Below, one piece after another: positions 1 through 8,481 of a stretch of DNA of 64,000 nucleotides. The notes beneath the pieces are model-generated. The model was not told the DNA's origin and made no database searches. It saw only the letters and a list, made by a program, of their open reading frames with translations. The stretch lies in NCBI GenBank assembly GCA_032128415.1, contig JAQBGW010000134.1, positions 6,092-70,091 on the forward strand, written 5' to 3'. The stretch's first letter is position 1, and every line of letters begins with the position of its first letter. The stretch comes from Ga0077527 sp032128415 (GTDB taxonomy: Bacteria; Pseudomonadota; Gammaproteobacteria; Burkholderiales; SG8-41). Position numbers and translations under genes: made by a program.

Positions 1-1041
1 CTTCCACCAGCGGATGCGCTCGATCAGCTTTTCACCCACTTCGCGGCTGCGCGCACGGCGCGTCAGCGTATGCTCGACGCCATAGATTTCCGGCGTCTCC
101 GACAAAATGAAAGTGCCACCATGACGCGCCAGAATATCCATCGCCGCACCCAGTGCCGGGTTGGCGGTAATCGAGGAAAATCCATCCGAACCGCCGCACT
201 GCAGACCCATCATCAGATGACTGGCCGGCACGCGCTGGCGCATCACCTTGTTGGCCTCGGGCAGCATTTCCTTCAATGCGGCAATACCCGCCTCGATAGT
301 CTTGCGGGTGCCGCCGGATTCCTGCATCACGAAAGTCTTCAGCCGCGGACTCACCGCAAGGTTCTCATCCTTCATCAGGCCCTTCAACTGGTTGCGCTCG
401 CAACCGAGTCCGACGATCAGCGCACCGGCGAGATTGGCGTGCTTCGCGTAACCGGCCATGGTCCGTCGCAGCAGATCCATCGGCTCACCGGTCATTTCCA
501 TGCCGCAGCCGGTACCGTGGGCGAAGGCGCACACGCCGTCGATGTTCGGATACTCCGCCAGCCGCTCCGGCGTGAAGTATTCGGCGATCTTGTGCGCCAC
601 TGTTGCCGAACAATTTACTGTTGCAAGGATGCCCAGGTAATTCCGCGTCGCCACCTGGCCATTGGCGCGGACGATACCCATGAATGAAGCACGTTCGGCT
701 TCGGGCAGCATGTCCACCGGTGCGTAGTCGCGGGCATAAGCGTAATCACGATCGAACTCGCGGAACTCAAGATTATGCGAATGCACGTAAGTGCCGGCCG
801 GAATGTCGGCCGATGCGAAACCGATGGTCACCGCGTATTTGAGGACAGGCTCGCCCTGCTTGATCACCCGCGATGCAATCTTGTGGCCGGCGGGTACCTG
901 GCTTTTCGACGTCAACCCACCTTCGAGTTTGGCGCCGATGGCGATGTCGCCGCGTGCAATCAGCACATTGTCGTCCGTGTGCAGCCGGATCGCGAGTCCC
1001 GCTGCGGGTTTGTCCTTGATGGTTATAACGCCGTCGTCCAT
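1..1041 (-). CDS. UxaA/GarD-type altronate or galactarate dehydratase, 3' part outside window
   Basis: Partial CDS; 347 codons are visible and the reading frame runs off the left edge. The N-terminal ~90 residues form an SAF-like domain, followed by the body of the altronate hydrolase/D-galactarate dehydratase family (motif GIVRANGQVATRNYLG, then an NCSATV segment and a GTGCGMEM segment). The family removes water from sugar acids such as D-altronate or galactarate with an iron centre; which acid is used here cannot be told. I chose the ATG at 1041 because an AGGAG lies 7 nt upstream; another in-frame ATG at 1047 is too close to that site. No sugar-acid gene is visible to the right, so any partners would lie left of the window. 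Confidence 0.85.
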   Translation of the reverse strand, partial: MDDGVITIKDKPAAGLAIRLHTDDNVLIARGDIAIGAKLEGGLTSKSQVPAGHKIASRVIKQGEPVLKYAVTIGFASADIPAGTYVHSHNLEFREFDRDYAYARDYAPVDMLPEAERASFMGIVRANGQVATRNYLGILATVNCSATVAHKIAEYFTPERLAEYPNIDGVCAFAHGTGCGMEMTGEPMDLLRRTMAGYAKHANLAGALIVGLGCERNQLKGLMKDENLAVSPRLKTFVMQESGGTRKTIEAGIAALKEMLPEANKVMRQRVPASHLMMGLQCGGSDGFSSITANPALGAAMDILARHGGTFILSETPEIYGVEHTLTRRARSREVGEKLIERIRWWK

Positions 1042-1622
1042 GGCCATACTCCTCAGTCAACAGACGCTATTTTATCGGGATTGTGTCTGGCAAAGAATGG
1101 GCGGAACCGATTTATTGATTGGCAATCGACAATATCTCAAAAAAATACACTCCGGCATCCATCACTCGATCACTCCGAGGTTCCATGCGATACGGGTTGC
1201 GCCACCAACCGGACTCCCAAAGCGGCGCAAACCCGACTGACTGTTTCGAAGCGCGGCTGCGCATTGGGTCGTAGATCCTTGCACAGCGCTTCGCGGGTGA
1301 GCCCGAAAGTTGGCAATATCGAGGAATGGCGGATTGATCGGCCAGCGGACCTGACCCTCAGAAACATCAGCAAAAAATGGACAATGCCCATGCGGAGCTG
1401 GAAAGCTGTCCTGAACCACTTTACTATCGATCTCGAAGAACAGATTCAGAGTGGCAGGACTCACCAGGAGAAGCAGGTTTGCTTAAGTCATTGCGCGCGA
1501 GCACTTCAATCCCATTAATTCCGAGCAGTCGAATTTTCCTGCACAAAATCCCCAATGCGAGTACAGCATGTGCGCCGTTTAGCCAAGCCCGCAGTGTATG
1601 GACCCCACGGAGCCACACCGCT
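1042..1622. other. intergenic stretch with no intact gene
   Basis: About 580 bp between the dehydratase start and the chosen start of the MipA-like gene. It contains an antitoxin-like remnant on the minus strand (1170-1391). Both overlapping minus-strand frames are short and look unlike a complete protein. No convincing promoter, RNA gene or terminator was recognised in the rest. Confidence 0.5.
1170..1391 (-). pseudogene. HigA-like addiction-module antidote remnant
   Basis: A 73-codon frame. Only the segment from about residue 30 to 66 looks like a known protein: LTREALCKDL, then RFETVSRVCAALGVRL, matching the helix-turn-helix C-terminal half of the 'putative addiction module antidote' family (usual length about 95-100 residues, pattern GLSREALYKAL...VLKALGLKL). 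The first half of the family domain is missing or scrambled, and no RelE/ParE-like toxin frame lies beside it. I therefore call it a decayed fragment rather than a working antitoxin. A functional short DNA-binding protein is less likely. Confidence 0.45.
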
Positions 1623-2450
1623 TTGCTGCTGAAGGCGGGGCTGATCGCACTTTGTTGCGGCGCGACGCCCGCCCGTGCTGCAGATCTGCCGCTCTGGGAA
1701 GCAGGCGCAGGTGTCGCCGTAATCAATTTCCCCGACTATCGCGGTTCGGAGCAACGGCGCACCTGGGTGTTGCCTTACCCTTACTTCGTCTACCGCGGTG
1801 AATCCGTGCGCGTCGATGATCGCGGCATGCACGGCTTGTTCTTCAAGAGCGATCGCGCGGAGCTGGACGTCACCGTGAGCGGATCGCCTCCCGTTGACAG
1901 CACCAAGAACAATGCGCGGCGCGGAATGCCCGACCTCGACCCGACGCTGGAGATTGGCCCTACCTTGAACTTCATCCTGTGGCGCACGCAGGACAGGCTG
2001 CGCAATCTGGAGCTTCACCTGCCGCTGCGCGCGGTCATTGCCACCGATTTTTCCCGAGTACATCACGAAGGCTGGGTATTTCAGCCAAATGTCGAAATCA
2101 CCATCAAGAACTTTGCCGGGAATCAGGGATTAAAATCCAATCTGATGGCCGGTCTGAATTTTTCAAGTCGCCGCTACAATCATTACTATTACGCTGTTGA
2201 TCCGGCATTCGCCACGACGGACCGCCCGGCCTATGCTCCCGGTCACGGTTACGCGGGTGCGCAAATAACCGCCAGCCTCAGCAAGCGATACCAGAATTTC
2301 TGGGTTGGCAGCTTCGCCCGGTGGGAGAACCTGCGCGGTGCAGTGTTCGAAGACAGCCCGCTGGTGAAAGATCACGACTACTTCGCAGTAGGCATCGCCA
2401 TTTCCTGGATAATCGGCGAATCAAAAACCAGAGTCCCTGACAGGGAATAA
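1623..2450 (+). CDS. MipA/OmpV family outer-membrane protein
   Basis: Predicted 275-residue outer-membrane beta-barrel of the MipA (MltA-interacting)/OmpV family. The mature part starts with the family-typical 'GAGVAVINFPDYRGSEQR' segment and continues with alternating amphipathic strands to the C-terminus. The long frame opens at 1377, but the first ~80 codons look non-coding. The signal peptide (LLLKAGLIALCCGATPARA) begins at a TTG codon at 1623, with GGAG 10 nt upstream, so I use that start; no in-frame ATG or GTG lies nearby. The gene stands alone on the plus strand. Family members are linked to murein-synthesis scaffolding or antibiotic/osmotic responses; the role here is not known. Confidence 0.8.
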   Translation: MLLKAGLIALCCGATPARAADLPLWEAGAGVAVINFPDYRGSEQRRTWVLPYPYFVYRGESVRVDDRGMHGLFFKSDRAELDVTVSGSPPVDSTKNNARRGMPDLDPTLEIGPTLNFILWRTQDRLRNLELHLPLRAVIATDFSRVHHEGWVFQPNVEITIKNFAGNQGLKSNLMAGLNFSSRRYNHYYYAVDPAFATTDRPAYAPGHGYAGAQITASLSKRYQNFWVGSFARWENLRGAVFEDSPLVKDHDYFAVGIAISWIIGESKTRVPDRE

Positions 2451-2556
2451 CCGGTTCGGCTCACACCAGCAAGTCTGCTCTGCGGCCCGCGCCGATCACT
2501 TGGACACGCTGTACATTCTGTTTGCGCTGCACGCCACCTGGTGCACTGGAAGGCAC

Positions 2557-2775
2557 ATGGCCTGGATCATTGCCAAATATTTCCTGACTGCTGCCGTCGT
2601 CGTGCTGGTATCGGAGATCGCCCAGCGCAGTGACCGGTTTGGTGGTTTCGTGGCAGTGGTGTCGATGGTAACCGTGCTGGCGCTGATCCGGAAATTCCAA
2701 TGGAAAAATCCGATGAGGTCAAAGTGCGCCCCTTTGACTTTTAACTCAACAGCCACTGCAACAGCAGATGGGTAG
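2557..2775 (+). pseudogene. truncated DUF3147 membrane protein
   Basis: From the ATG at 2557 the protein begins like DUF3147 integral membrane proteins (AWIIAKYFLTAAVVVLVSEIAQRSDRFG, then an MVTVLALI helix). The match ends after about 48 residues, at the point where the family normally continues into two more membrane helices (usual length about 110-120 residues). The rest of the frame (RKFQWKNP onward) is unlike the family and runs antisense into the end of the convergent gene at 2741. It looks like a 3'-truncated gene. A short functional two-helix protein cannot be excluded. Confidence 0.5.
2718..2742 (+). terminator. hairpin with short T-run at convergent gene ends
   Basis: Perfect 7-bp inverted repeat GTCAAAG / CTTTGAC with a 7-nt loop (TGCGCCC), followed on the plus strand by TTTT. 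It lies at the end of the truncated DUF3147 gene and abuts the stop codon of the opposite gene. The stem is short and moderately AT-rich, so termination strength is uncertain. Confidence 0.45.
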
Positions 2776-3340
2776 GAAGATAAACCAAAACCGGAAAGCC
2801 CACGATCGGCACAATCAGATAAACCAGCGGCGGGACGTGTTGCTGCGGCTTGTCGCCCAGCCCGAACGCCCAGTTCACGTTCAGTTTCGGGGCAGTCAGA
2901 CTAAAGGTAAGAATTAGCACGATCCAGCACAGCAGCGTCTGCGCCGGCAGCGCCTGTGGTGCATAGCCCAGACGCATGACCGTCCACACCAGCAGCACCG
3001 GCATGAACACGTGAAACAGCGAGAGCGCCCTGAGGTAGCGCGGATAGGCAGGATCGAACATGTAATCCGCAACCCCTGGCACCCCCTTCCCTGTCATGAG
3101 TTGCACAAAAAAGCTCACGTTCCACACCACGTCCAGCAGCAGTACCGCGAGCGCCATCATGCTCGCGAGCAGGCTGTTTTCCAGCCATAGCGCCGCGACC
3201 ATGCCCAGCAACGTGATGTCGGAAAACCACAGGAAATTGGCGAGCGGGTACTTGCGCGCATACACCACCACGGTGACGCACACAAACAGGGAGTAGGCCA
3301 GTTTGATCCACAGCGGGATCAGCGTGCTTTCGAGTGCCAT
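2741..3340 (-). CDS. polytopic integral membrane protein, function unknown
   Basis: A 199-residue protein made almost entirely of hydrophobic segments, about six predicted membrane helices (around residues 10-27, 38-52, 60-80, 105-122, 134-150 and 173-197), with short polar links such as ANFLWFSDITLLG and DYMFDPAYPRYLRALS. I do not assign it to a named family, although the NFLWFSD motif seems to recur in 'membrane-associated' proteins of unknown function. It lies about 230 bp downstream of the EncFtn gene on the same strand and could be co-transcribed, but the gap makes this uncertain. Confidence 0.7.
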   Translation of the reverse strand: MALESTLIPLWIKLAYSLFVCVTVVVYARKYPLANFLWFSDITLLGMVAALWLENSLLASMMALAVLLLDVVWNVSFFVQLMTGKGVPGVADYMFDPAYPRYLRALSLFHVFMPVLLVWTVMRLGYAPQALPAQTLLCWIVLILTFSLTAPKLNVNWAFGLGDKPQQHVPPLVYLIVPIVGFPVLVYLPTHLLLQWLLS

Positions 3341-3568
3341 ATCTGCCCGGCCTTATGCCAGCCTGAAAAATGTCTGGAGTTACCGTGAATTCGCCGGCAA
3401 CCAACAACGGCTTAGAAGAAAACGACTCCGGCACTGAGATTACTTCGCGTACTGCACATTACTCCGATTGAAATGCGAACTGCGGTCAGCAAAGGCTCAG
3501 GAAACACTCACTCCGACATCAATCGTCCAAAGAAATCGGGCTCCGCTCCCCCATATCACTAGTGACCG

Positions 3569-3856
3569 CTATTTGTGCGTAATAGGCTTGTCCGTGAACA
3601 GGAATTCTTTCAACTCTTTGGAAAACGTCGGATCCTTGCGCCGGATCCATTCCAGCACCATGGCAGCGTGTTCTTTCTCCTCGTCGCGGTTATGTGCCAG
3701 GATCGCTTTCAGTTCCGGATCTTTGCAAGCATCCGCGCGCTGGTTGTACCAATCCACGGCCTCCAACTCTTCCATCAGCGAAACTATCGCACGATGCATA
3801 TCGCGCGTTTCATTGGACAATTCTGCTATTGGCTCGTGATAACCCTCGTTGGACAT
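3569..3856 (-). CDS. encapsulated-ferritin-like protein (EncFtn family), no shell gene nearby
   Basis: A 95-residue helical protein very close to the EncFtn cargo ferritin studied in Rhodospirillum rubrum. The HRAIVSLMEELEAVDWY and AHNRDEEKEHAAM helices are retained. By alignment from memory, the ferroxidase ligands E32, E62 and H65 of the R. rubrum protein correspond to E30, E60 and H63 here, and the entry-site residues to E29, E32 and W36. Known EncFtn oxidises Fe(II) inside an encapsulin shell. Two things are odd. The protein stops at LFTDKPITHK, without the C-terminal shell-targeting tail. No encapsulin (linocin-like) gene is in the window. The start has a strong AAGGAG. It sits 21 bp after a four-helix membrane protein. 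Confidence 0.88.
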   Translation of the reverse strand: MSNEGYHEPIAELSNETRDMHRAIVSLMEELEAVDWYNQRADACKDPELKAILAHNRDEEKEHAAMVLEWIRRKDPTFSKELKEFLFTDKPITHK

Positions 3857-3877
3857 TACGTTCTCCTTGGTTCGCGC

Positions 3878-4273
3878 TCAAATTTCCGTCGGCACAACAG
3901 GCAGCACGCGGGTTCTCTTGCGCAATTCGGCATAAGTCAGCCATAGCAGAAAGACCGGAAAAATGAAACCTACAAACAGTGGAGTGAAGCTGACGATCCA
4001 CGTCAGTGTACTGGTCTCGCTGGAGTATAAATCCCAAGCTCTGAGCGCCAGCGGCAACACCGTAAACAGGATAGCCGGAACCATAAACCAAATCCGGTTG
4101 CCCACACCGGCGTTGGCGCGCTGCGCGCAGACAAAAGTGACCGCCGCAACGAAGACCGCCGTCGCACCACCGGCGGCGGCATTCGCCATGCCAATTACTA
4201 CTGTTGTGGCTTGATAGATAAACAGCAAAATCAACGCAGCACCCACCAAGCGTCGCAGCGTGATATCCGTCAT
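3878..4273 (-). CDS. four-helix membrane protein upstream of EncFtn
   Basis: A 131-residue protein with four predicted membrane helices (about residues 9-29, 33-51, 62-80 and 92-114) and a basic C-terminal tail (ELRKRTR). I recognise no family. It is separated from the EncFtn-like gene by only 21 bp on the same strand, so the two probably share a transcript. That suggests, but does not show, a membrane partner for iron handling. There are no obvious metal-binding motifs (no clusters of His, Cys or Asp) in the helices. Confidence 0.7.
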   Translation of the reverse strand: MTDITLRRLVGAALILLFIYQATTVVIGMANAAAGGATAVFVAAVTFVCAQRANAGVGNRIWFMVPAILFTVLPLALRAWDLYSSETSTLTWIVSFTPLFVGFIFPVFLLWLTYAELRKRTRVLPVVPTEI

Positions 4274-4346
4274 ATTGTGATCTTCAGGGAGATCAGTTTC
4301 ATGATTGAGTATAGGAAATTTTTACTATTTCATAACTTCGCATAGC

Positions 4347-5597
4347 TTACCGCATATTAGCCGGCGCTTCGCTCTGCCACAGATGCCTGCGCCAGTACGT
4401 AGCAATCAGCACAATAACTGCGATACCGAACATGCAATAACTGGTAGCCATCGCCGCATAACCGAAGTGCGCAATCAGTGGACCGGCCAGCAGCAGGCCC
4501 GGCAGATTACCGTAAATGGCCATCATGCGTATGCCCATGATGCGCCCGCGATAACGCTGATCGGTGTTACGCAGCAGCACGGCGTTGATGGGGATCAGGC
4601 TCATGGACTGCATGCACCCCGCGAGCATGAGTACCAGGATGCCTGCAGCAGGATGTGTCGTTTGCGCAAACACCATCAACAGCACCAGCCAGGCTGCGCC
4701 GAAAGCGAGCATCGCACGCGCCGGACGAAACGCGCCACCAAAGCGACTCATGATGATCGAGCCGGTCAGCGCACCGCTGGCGGCCGCCGCGACCATGGTG
4801 CCGAGCGTGCTCTGATCGGCACCATAGACCACTTTCGCCACGTAGGGCATCAGGCCGTTGAACAACGGGAACGCGGTGAGATTGAGCAGAAAAGCAAACA
4901 ACATGGTTGCGCGCAGTTGCGGCGATCGCCAGACATAGGACAACCCTTCCCGCAATTCGCGCCACGGCGTGGCCCTCTGTTCCGCGGTCGCATGGTGCGC
5001 CATGCGTGCGCCGCCGGTTTGCAGCGTCAGCACCACACTGATGACGTAAAAACAAACAACAACTGCATACGCCGGCCCCATGCCCACCACCGCAACCAGG
5101 CCGGCGCCGGTCAGCGCACCAGCGATCCGTGCTGAATCCTGCGTCGTGCGCTGGATGCTCATCGCCCCCATCAGTTGCGCCGGTGGAATCGTTTCGCCGA
5201 CCAGCGCAGTACGCATGCCGATGTCGGACGGCCGCACCAGCCCCAACACCGCGGTAGTCGCCAGCACGATGGTCGGAGTTACCGCACCCATGAACGCGAA
5301 CACCATCAGCAGCGACGCCAGCCCCGCATATAGCGCACGCATAGCACACAGCATATTGCGATGGCCGACACGGTCGCCCATGACGCCGAACATGGGTGCG
5401 AGCAGCGTGCCGATGTATAGCAACGACGCGAAGATGGTCAGCATCAGCACCGAACGGGTCTCGACCAGCACATACCAGCCGAGGATCAGCATTTCCATTT
5501 CCAGCGCCCACGAAGTTGCCATATCCGCGGGCCACTGAAAACGGAAACTGCGGACACTGAACGGCGCAAGCATCGGACTACGTGATGACAGACTCAA
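4347..5597 (-). CDS. MFS transporter, EntS-like (MFS_3 type)
   Basis: A 416-residue major facilitator protein with about 12 hydrophobic segments and the loop 2-3 motif GVMGDRVGHRNML. The overall pattern resembles the MFS_3/EntS exporter group. I use a TTG start at 5597 because GGAGG lies 6 nt upstream; the first in-frame ATG (5573) has no comparable site. It follows the acyl-CoA synthetase by 25 bp and is probably the last gene of that transcript. Substrate unknown; drug, siderophore or organic-acid efflux are all possible. Confidence 0.8.
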   Translation of the reverse strand: MSLSSRSPMLAPFSVRSFRFQWPADMATSWALEMEMLILGWYVLVETRSVLMLTIFASLLYIGTLLAPMFGVMGDRVGHRNMLCAMRALYAGLASLLMVFAFMGAVTPTIVLATTAVLGLVRPSDIGMRTALVGETIPPAQLMGAMSIQRTTQDSARIAGALTGAGLVAVVGMGPAYAVVVCFYVISVVLTLQTGGARMAHHATAEQRATPWRELREGLSYVWRSPQLRATMLFAFLLNLTAFPLFNGLMPYVAKVVYGADQSTLGTMVAAAASGALTGSIIMSRFGGAFRPARAMLAFGAAWLVLLMVFAQTTHPAAGILVLMLAGCMQSMSLIPINAVLLRNTDQRYRGRIMGIRMMAIYGNLPGLLLAGPLIAHFGYAAMATSYCMFGIAVIVLIATYWRRHLWQSEAPANMR

Positions 5598-5622
5598 GGC
5601 AAGCCTCCGCTTTGATTAATCA

Positions 5623-7710
5623 TCAATCCAGCACCATCAACCAGTCGACGGCAATCGCACCCTGCGGCCCGGCGAGCACAGGATTGAGGTCCAGTTCTGC
5701 CAGACGCGGGCCGGCCGCGGCGCCGAAGCACGACGCCGCACTGATCATGCGTGCGATGGCTTGTCTGTCCACCGGCGGCCTGCCGCGCACACCGTCCAGC
5801 ATGACACGGCTTTTCAGTTCATCAAGCATGCGCAGCGCTTCAGCCTCGGTCACCGGCGCTGCGCGAAACACTACATCCTTGAACACTTCAATCAGTACCC
5901 CACCCAACCCCACCATCACCACCGGACCGAAGGTCGGATCACGCTTGAGGCCAATCACCAGTTCCACATCGCCCTCCGCCATCGCTTGCACCAGCACGCC
6001 GGTAATGCGGGCCTCAGCTTTGTAGTGTTTGCCATTGGCGATCAAGGTGTCGAAGGCTTTGCGCACGGCGGCAGCATCGCCGAGATTCAGTGCCACGCCT
6101 TGCGCCTCGGTCTTGTGCAGGATGTCTGGCGATTCAATCTTGAGTGCTATCGGATAACCCAGAACTTGCGCAGCGGCCACGGCTTCATCCGCTGTTTTAG
6201 CCAGTCGCGCCGCCGCAGTAATCACGCCAAACGACCGCAAAAGCGCCTGCCCCTCAATACTTCCTACTGCGCCGGTGACGGCAGGCAGTGCAGGCTTGGC
6301 CAACTGCAGCGCCTCGCGCGCAGGCTGATCGCTCAGCCAGTGCCGGCGTGCCTCGGCATAGCGCACCAGCGCTGCAACGGCATCGACGGCTGGTTCAGCA
6401 CCACGCAGCACGGCCATGCCTGCCGCATGCAGTTGCGTCACTGCGGTGGCAGGGGCGGCAACCCAACAAATTACCCAAGGTTTGTTCACTATCTTATTGA
6501 TTTTGTTGAATATTTTAACAAGGCGATCGACATGGGCGTCCATCAATTGCAGCCAGACGATGCCGATATGCACGTGGGGATCGTCCATCACCGTACGCAC
6601 GCTGTCGTACAGCATCTCGGGATCAGCAACGAATTGTCCAGTCACATCGACTGGATTCACCGTGGTGCCAAAACCCGGTATGACTTTTTTCAGCGCATCG
6701 CGAGTCTGCACGGTGAGTTCGGCGACCTGCAGACCGGTTTCTTCGGCACGATCCGCCATCAGCACACCGGCGCCGCCGGATTGCGTGACAATGCCTATGC
6801 CGCAGCCTGCCGGCAGTTTGCACGCAGCCAGCACTTCAACAATATCCAGCATATGTTCTTCATTGCGCGCACGGGCGACGCCGAGTCCGCGCATCACGCC
6901 GTCGAATACCGCATCAGCGCCGGCCAGCGCACCGGTATGTGATGCTGCTGCTTTCGCGCCTGCAGCGGTACGCCCGACTTTAGTCAACGTCAACAGCTTG
7001 CCCTGCGTCAGCGCCTGCGCCGCCAACGCCTTCAGGCCAGCACCATCGCGCACGCCTTCGAGATAACCGGCGCCGACGCGGATGCGATCATCGTCGAGCA
7101 CAGCACGCATCACCTGCACAAAATCGACATCGCATTCATTGCCGGTGTTGACGAAATAGCCCAGCCCCAGCGCGCGGCGCCGCGCCAGCGCAGCAATCGC
7201 CGTGCCGAAAGCGCCGGACTGGGTCACAAAAGCCACTGGCCCCGGCGGCGTCGGACCCTCGGCAAACTGGCCGAAAGTGGCAATGACCCGATCAAAGGCG
7301 TTGATCAATCCCAGACAGTTGGGACCGCACAACCGCAGCCCTGCAGCGTGCGCAGCGGCGGCTACTTCCTGCTCCAGTGCCCGCCCTGCCTCGCCCATCT
7401 CGGCAAATCCCGAACTGAATATGACCGCGGCACGTCCGCCGCGCTGTGCCAGCTGACGCACGGCGACCAACACCTGCGCTGCCGGCACCGCGATCACCGT
7501 GAGATCCGGGGTCTGCGGTAGCGCCGCAATATCCGGATAGCAGCGCATTCCGGCAATCTCAGCATATTTCGGATTGACCGGATAAATACGTCCTTGATAA
7601 GCCTTGTCGAGCAGGAAGCGCAGCGTGCGGCCGTTGATCTTGCTGAGATCGGCAGAAGCGCCGAGGATGGCGATGGACCGGGGGCTGAGTAAAGCCTGCA
7701 GATTATTCAT
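5623..7710 (-). CDS. ADP-forming acetate/acyl-CoA ligase, fused alpha-beta form
   Basis: About 695 residues. The N-terminal CoA-binding Rossmann domain begins LLSPRSIAILGASADLSKING. Next comes a succinyl-CoA-ligase-like domain with SHTGALAG, whose His is the phosphorylated residue in this family. The C-terminal ATP-grasp domain contains FGPVVMVGLGGVLIEVFKDVVFR and LDGVRGRPPVD. The family interconverts acyl-CoA + ADP + Pi and acid + CoA + ATP. There is no C-terminal GNAT domain, so it is not a Pat-type protein acetyltransferase fusion. The ATG at 7710 matches the usual N-terminus; the longer TTG-started frame to 7761 only adds residues overlapping the upstream gene's stop. Acyl specificity is unknown. 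Confidence 0.88.
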   Translation of the reverse strand: MNNLQALLSPRSIAILGASADLSKINGRTLRFLLDKAYQGRIYPVNPKYAEIAGMRCYPDIAALPQTPDLTVIAVPAAQVLVAVRQLAQRGGRAAVIFSSGFAEMGEAGRALEQEVAAAAHAAGLRLCGPNCLGLINAFDRVIATFGQFAEGPTPPGPVAFVTQSGAFGTAIAALARRRALGLGYFVNTGNECDVDFVQVMRAVLDDDRIRVGAGYLEGVRDGAGLKALAAQALTQGKLLTLTKVGRTAAGAKAAASHTGALAGADAVFDGVMRGLGVARARNEEHMLDIVEVLAACKLPAGCGIGIVTQSGGAGVLMADRAEETGLQVAELTVQTRDALKKVIPGFGTTVNPVDVTGQFVADPEMLYDSVRTVMDDPHVHIGIVWLQLMDAHVDRLVKIFNKINKIVNKPWVICWVAAPATAVTQLHAAGMAVLRGAEPAVDAVAALVRYAEARRHWLSDQPAREALQLAKPALPAVTGAVGSIEGQALLRSFGVITAAARLAKTADEAVAAAQVLGYPIALKIESPDILHKTEAQGVALNLGDAAAVRKAFDTLIANGKHYKAEARITGVLVQAMAEGDVELVIGLKRDPTFGPVVMVGLGGVLIEVFKDVVFRAAPVTEAEALRMLDELKSRVMLDGVRGRPPVDRQAIARMISAASCFGAAAGPRLAELDLNPVLAGPQGAIAVDWLMVLD

Positions 7711-7757
7711 TGGTTCGTATTGTGAAAGTGCGGGGCCACAGGGCGAGCCAACATACC

Positions 7758-8471
7758 TCAATTTGACCGGTATTGCCGCAGCCAGCGCTGATCTTTCTCG
7801 GTTTCCATCAAGTCGTGCAGGGTCTGTGCGCCGTTCGTCATCGCTTGCGCCAGCACCACCTGCAGCAGTTGTGCCGTCGCCAGAGCATCAGCCAGCGCGT
7901 TGTGCCTTGCATAGTTGAGGATGCCGAAGCGCTGCAACCATTCATCCAGCGTCCGCAGTGATTTGGAATTGGCAGTGTCGAATACCGCTGGCGCCAGAAA
8001 AGCCAGATCCAGCCAGTTGTTGGTTGGCTTGCTGCCGATGGAGTGATCGGCTGCGCGGCTGATCATTACCCGGTCGAAATCGGCGTGGAATCCCACCAAC
8101 GGAGCGGCACCCGCATAATCAAGAAATTCCAGCATGGCATCGGCAGGCGCGCGTCCTGACAATTGCGTAGTACCGTCGATGCCGTGAATCAGGATATTGG
8201 CGGTGTTGCTGGCCTGCGGCTGACGAAACACTACTTCAAAACTCTCACTCAGGCGTACGCGGCCCTGCTCGACCACCACGGCGCCGATGGAAATCAGTCG
8301 ATCGGAATAAGGCTGCAACCCGGTAGTTTCTACATCGGCCACCACAAAGCGCAAGTGAGCCAGCGGCGTGGCAACATCAACGACAGGCTGTGCATGATAA
8401 GCAGCCAAAGCCAGTTGCTGTTCAACGTTCAACACCGGCGCCCTGCCCATCAAACGCCGCAACCAGTTCAT
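7758..8471 (-). CDS. DnaQ-like DEDDh 3'-5' exonuclease
   Basis: A 237-residue protein with all three exonuclease motifs of the DEDDh superfamily: VADVETTG (D46, E48), GFHADFD (D131) and RHNALADA (H190, D195). The size and lack of extra domains fit stand-alone DnaQ-like exonucleases rather than the Pol III epsilon subunit, and no polymerase gene is near. The start at 8471 lies 10 bp after the stop of the upstream nucleotidyltransferase-like gene; a longer frame to 8597 would overlap it. An exonuclease directly after a cNMP/CBS/DUF294 protein and before an acetyl-CoA synthetase is an arrangement I associate with other proteobacteria; what links them is not known to me. Confidence 0.88.
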   Translation of the reverse strand: MNWLRRLMGRAPVLNVEQQLALAAYHAQPVVDVATPLAHLRFVVADVETTGLQPYSDRLISIGAVVVEQGRVRLSESFEVVFRQPQASNTANILIHGIDGTTQLSGRAPADAMLEFLDYAGAAPLVGFHADFDRVMISRAADHSIGSKPTNNWLDLAFLAPAVFDTANSKSLRTLDEWLQRFGILNYARHNALADALATAQLLQVVLAQAMTNGAQTLHDLMETEKDQRWLRQYRSN

Positions 8472-8481
8472 GGTTTCCGTC

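Noticed and set aside
5761..6942. Long plus-strand frame (393 codons) opposite the acyl-CoA ligase
   Set aside because: Antisense to a complete, recognisable three-domain enzyme; the translation is rich in His, Arg and Gln with no domain, as expected for a shadow in GC-rich DNA.
5623..7761. Extended TTG start of the acyl-CoA ligase at 7761
   Set aside because: The extra 17 residues are not part of the CoA-binding domain and the codon overlaps the upstream stop; ATG 7710 gives the family N-terminus.
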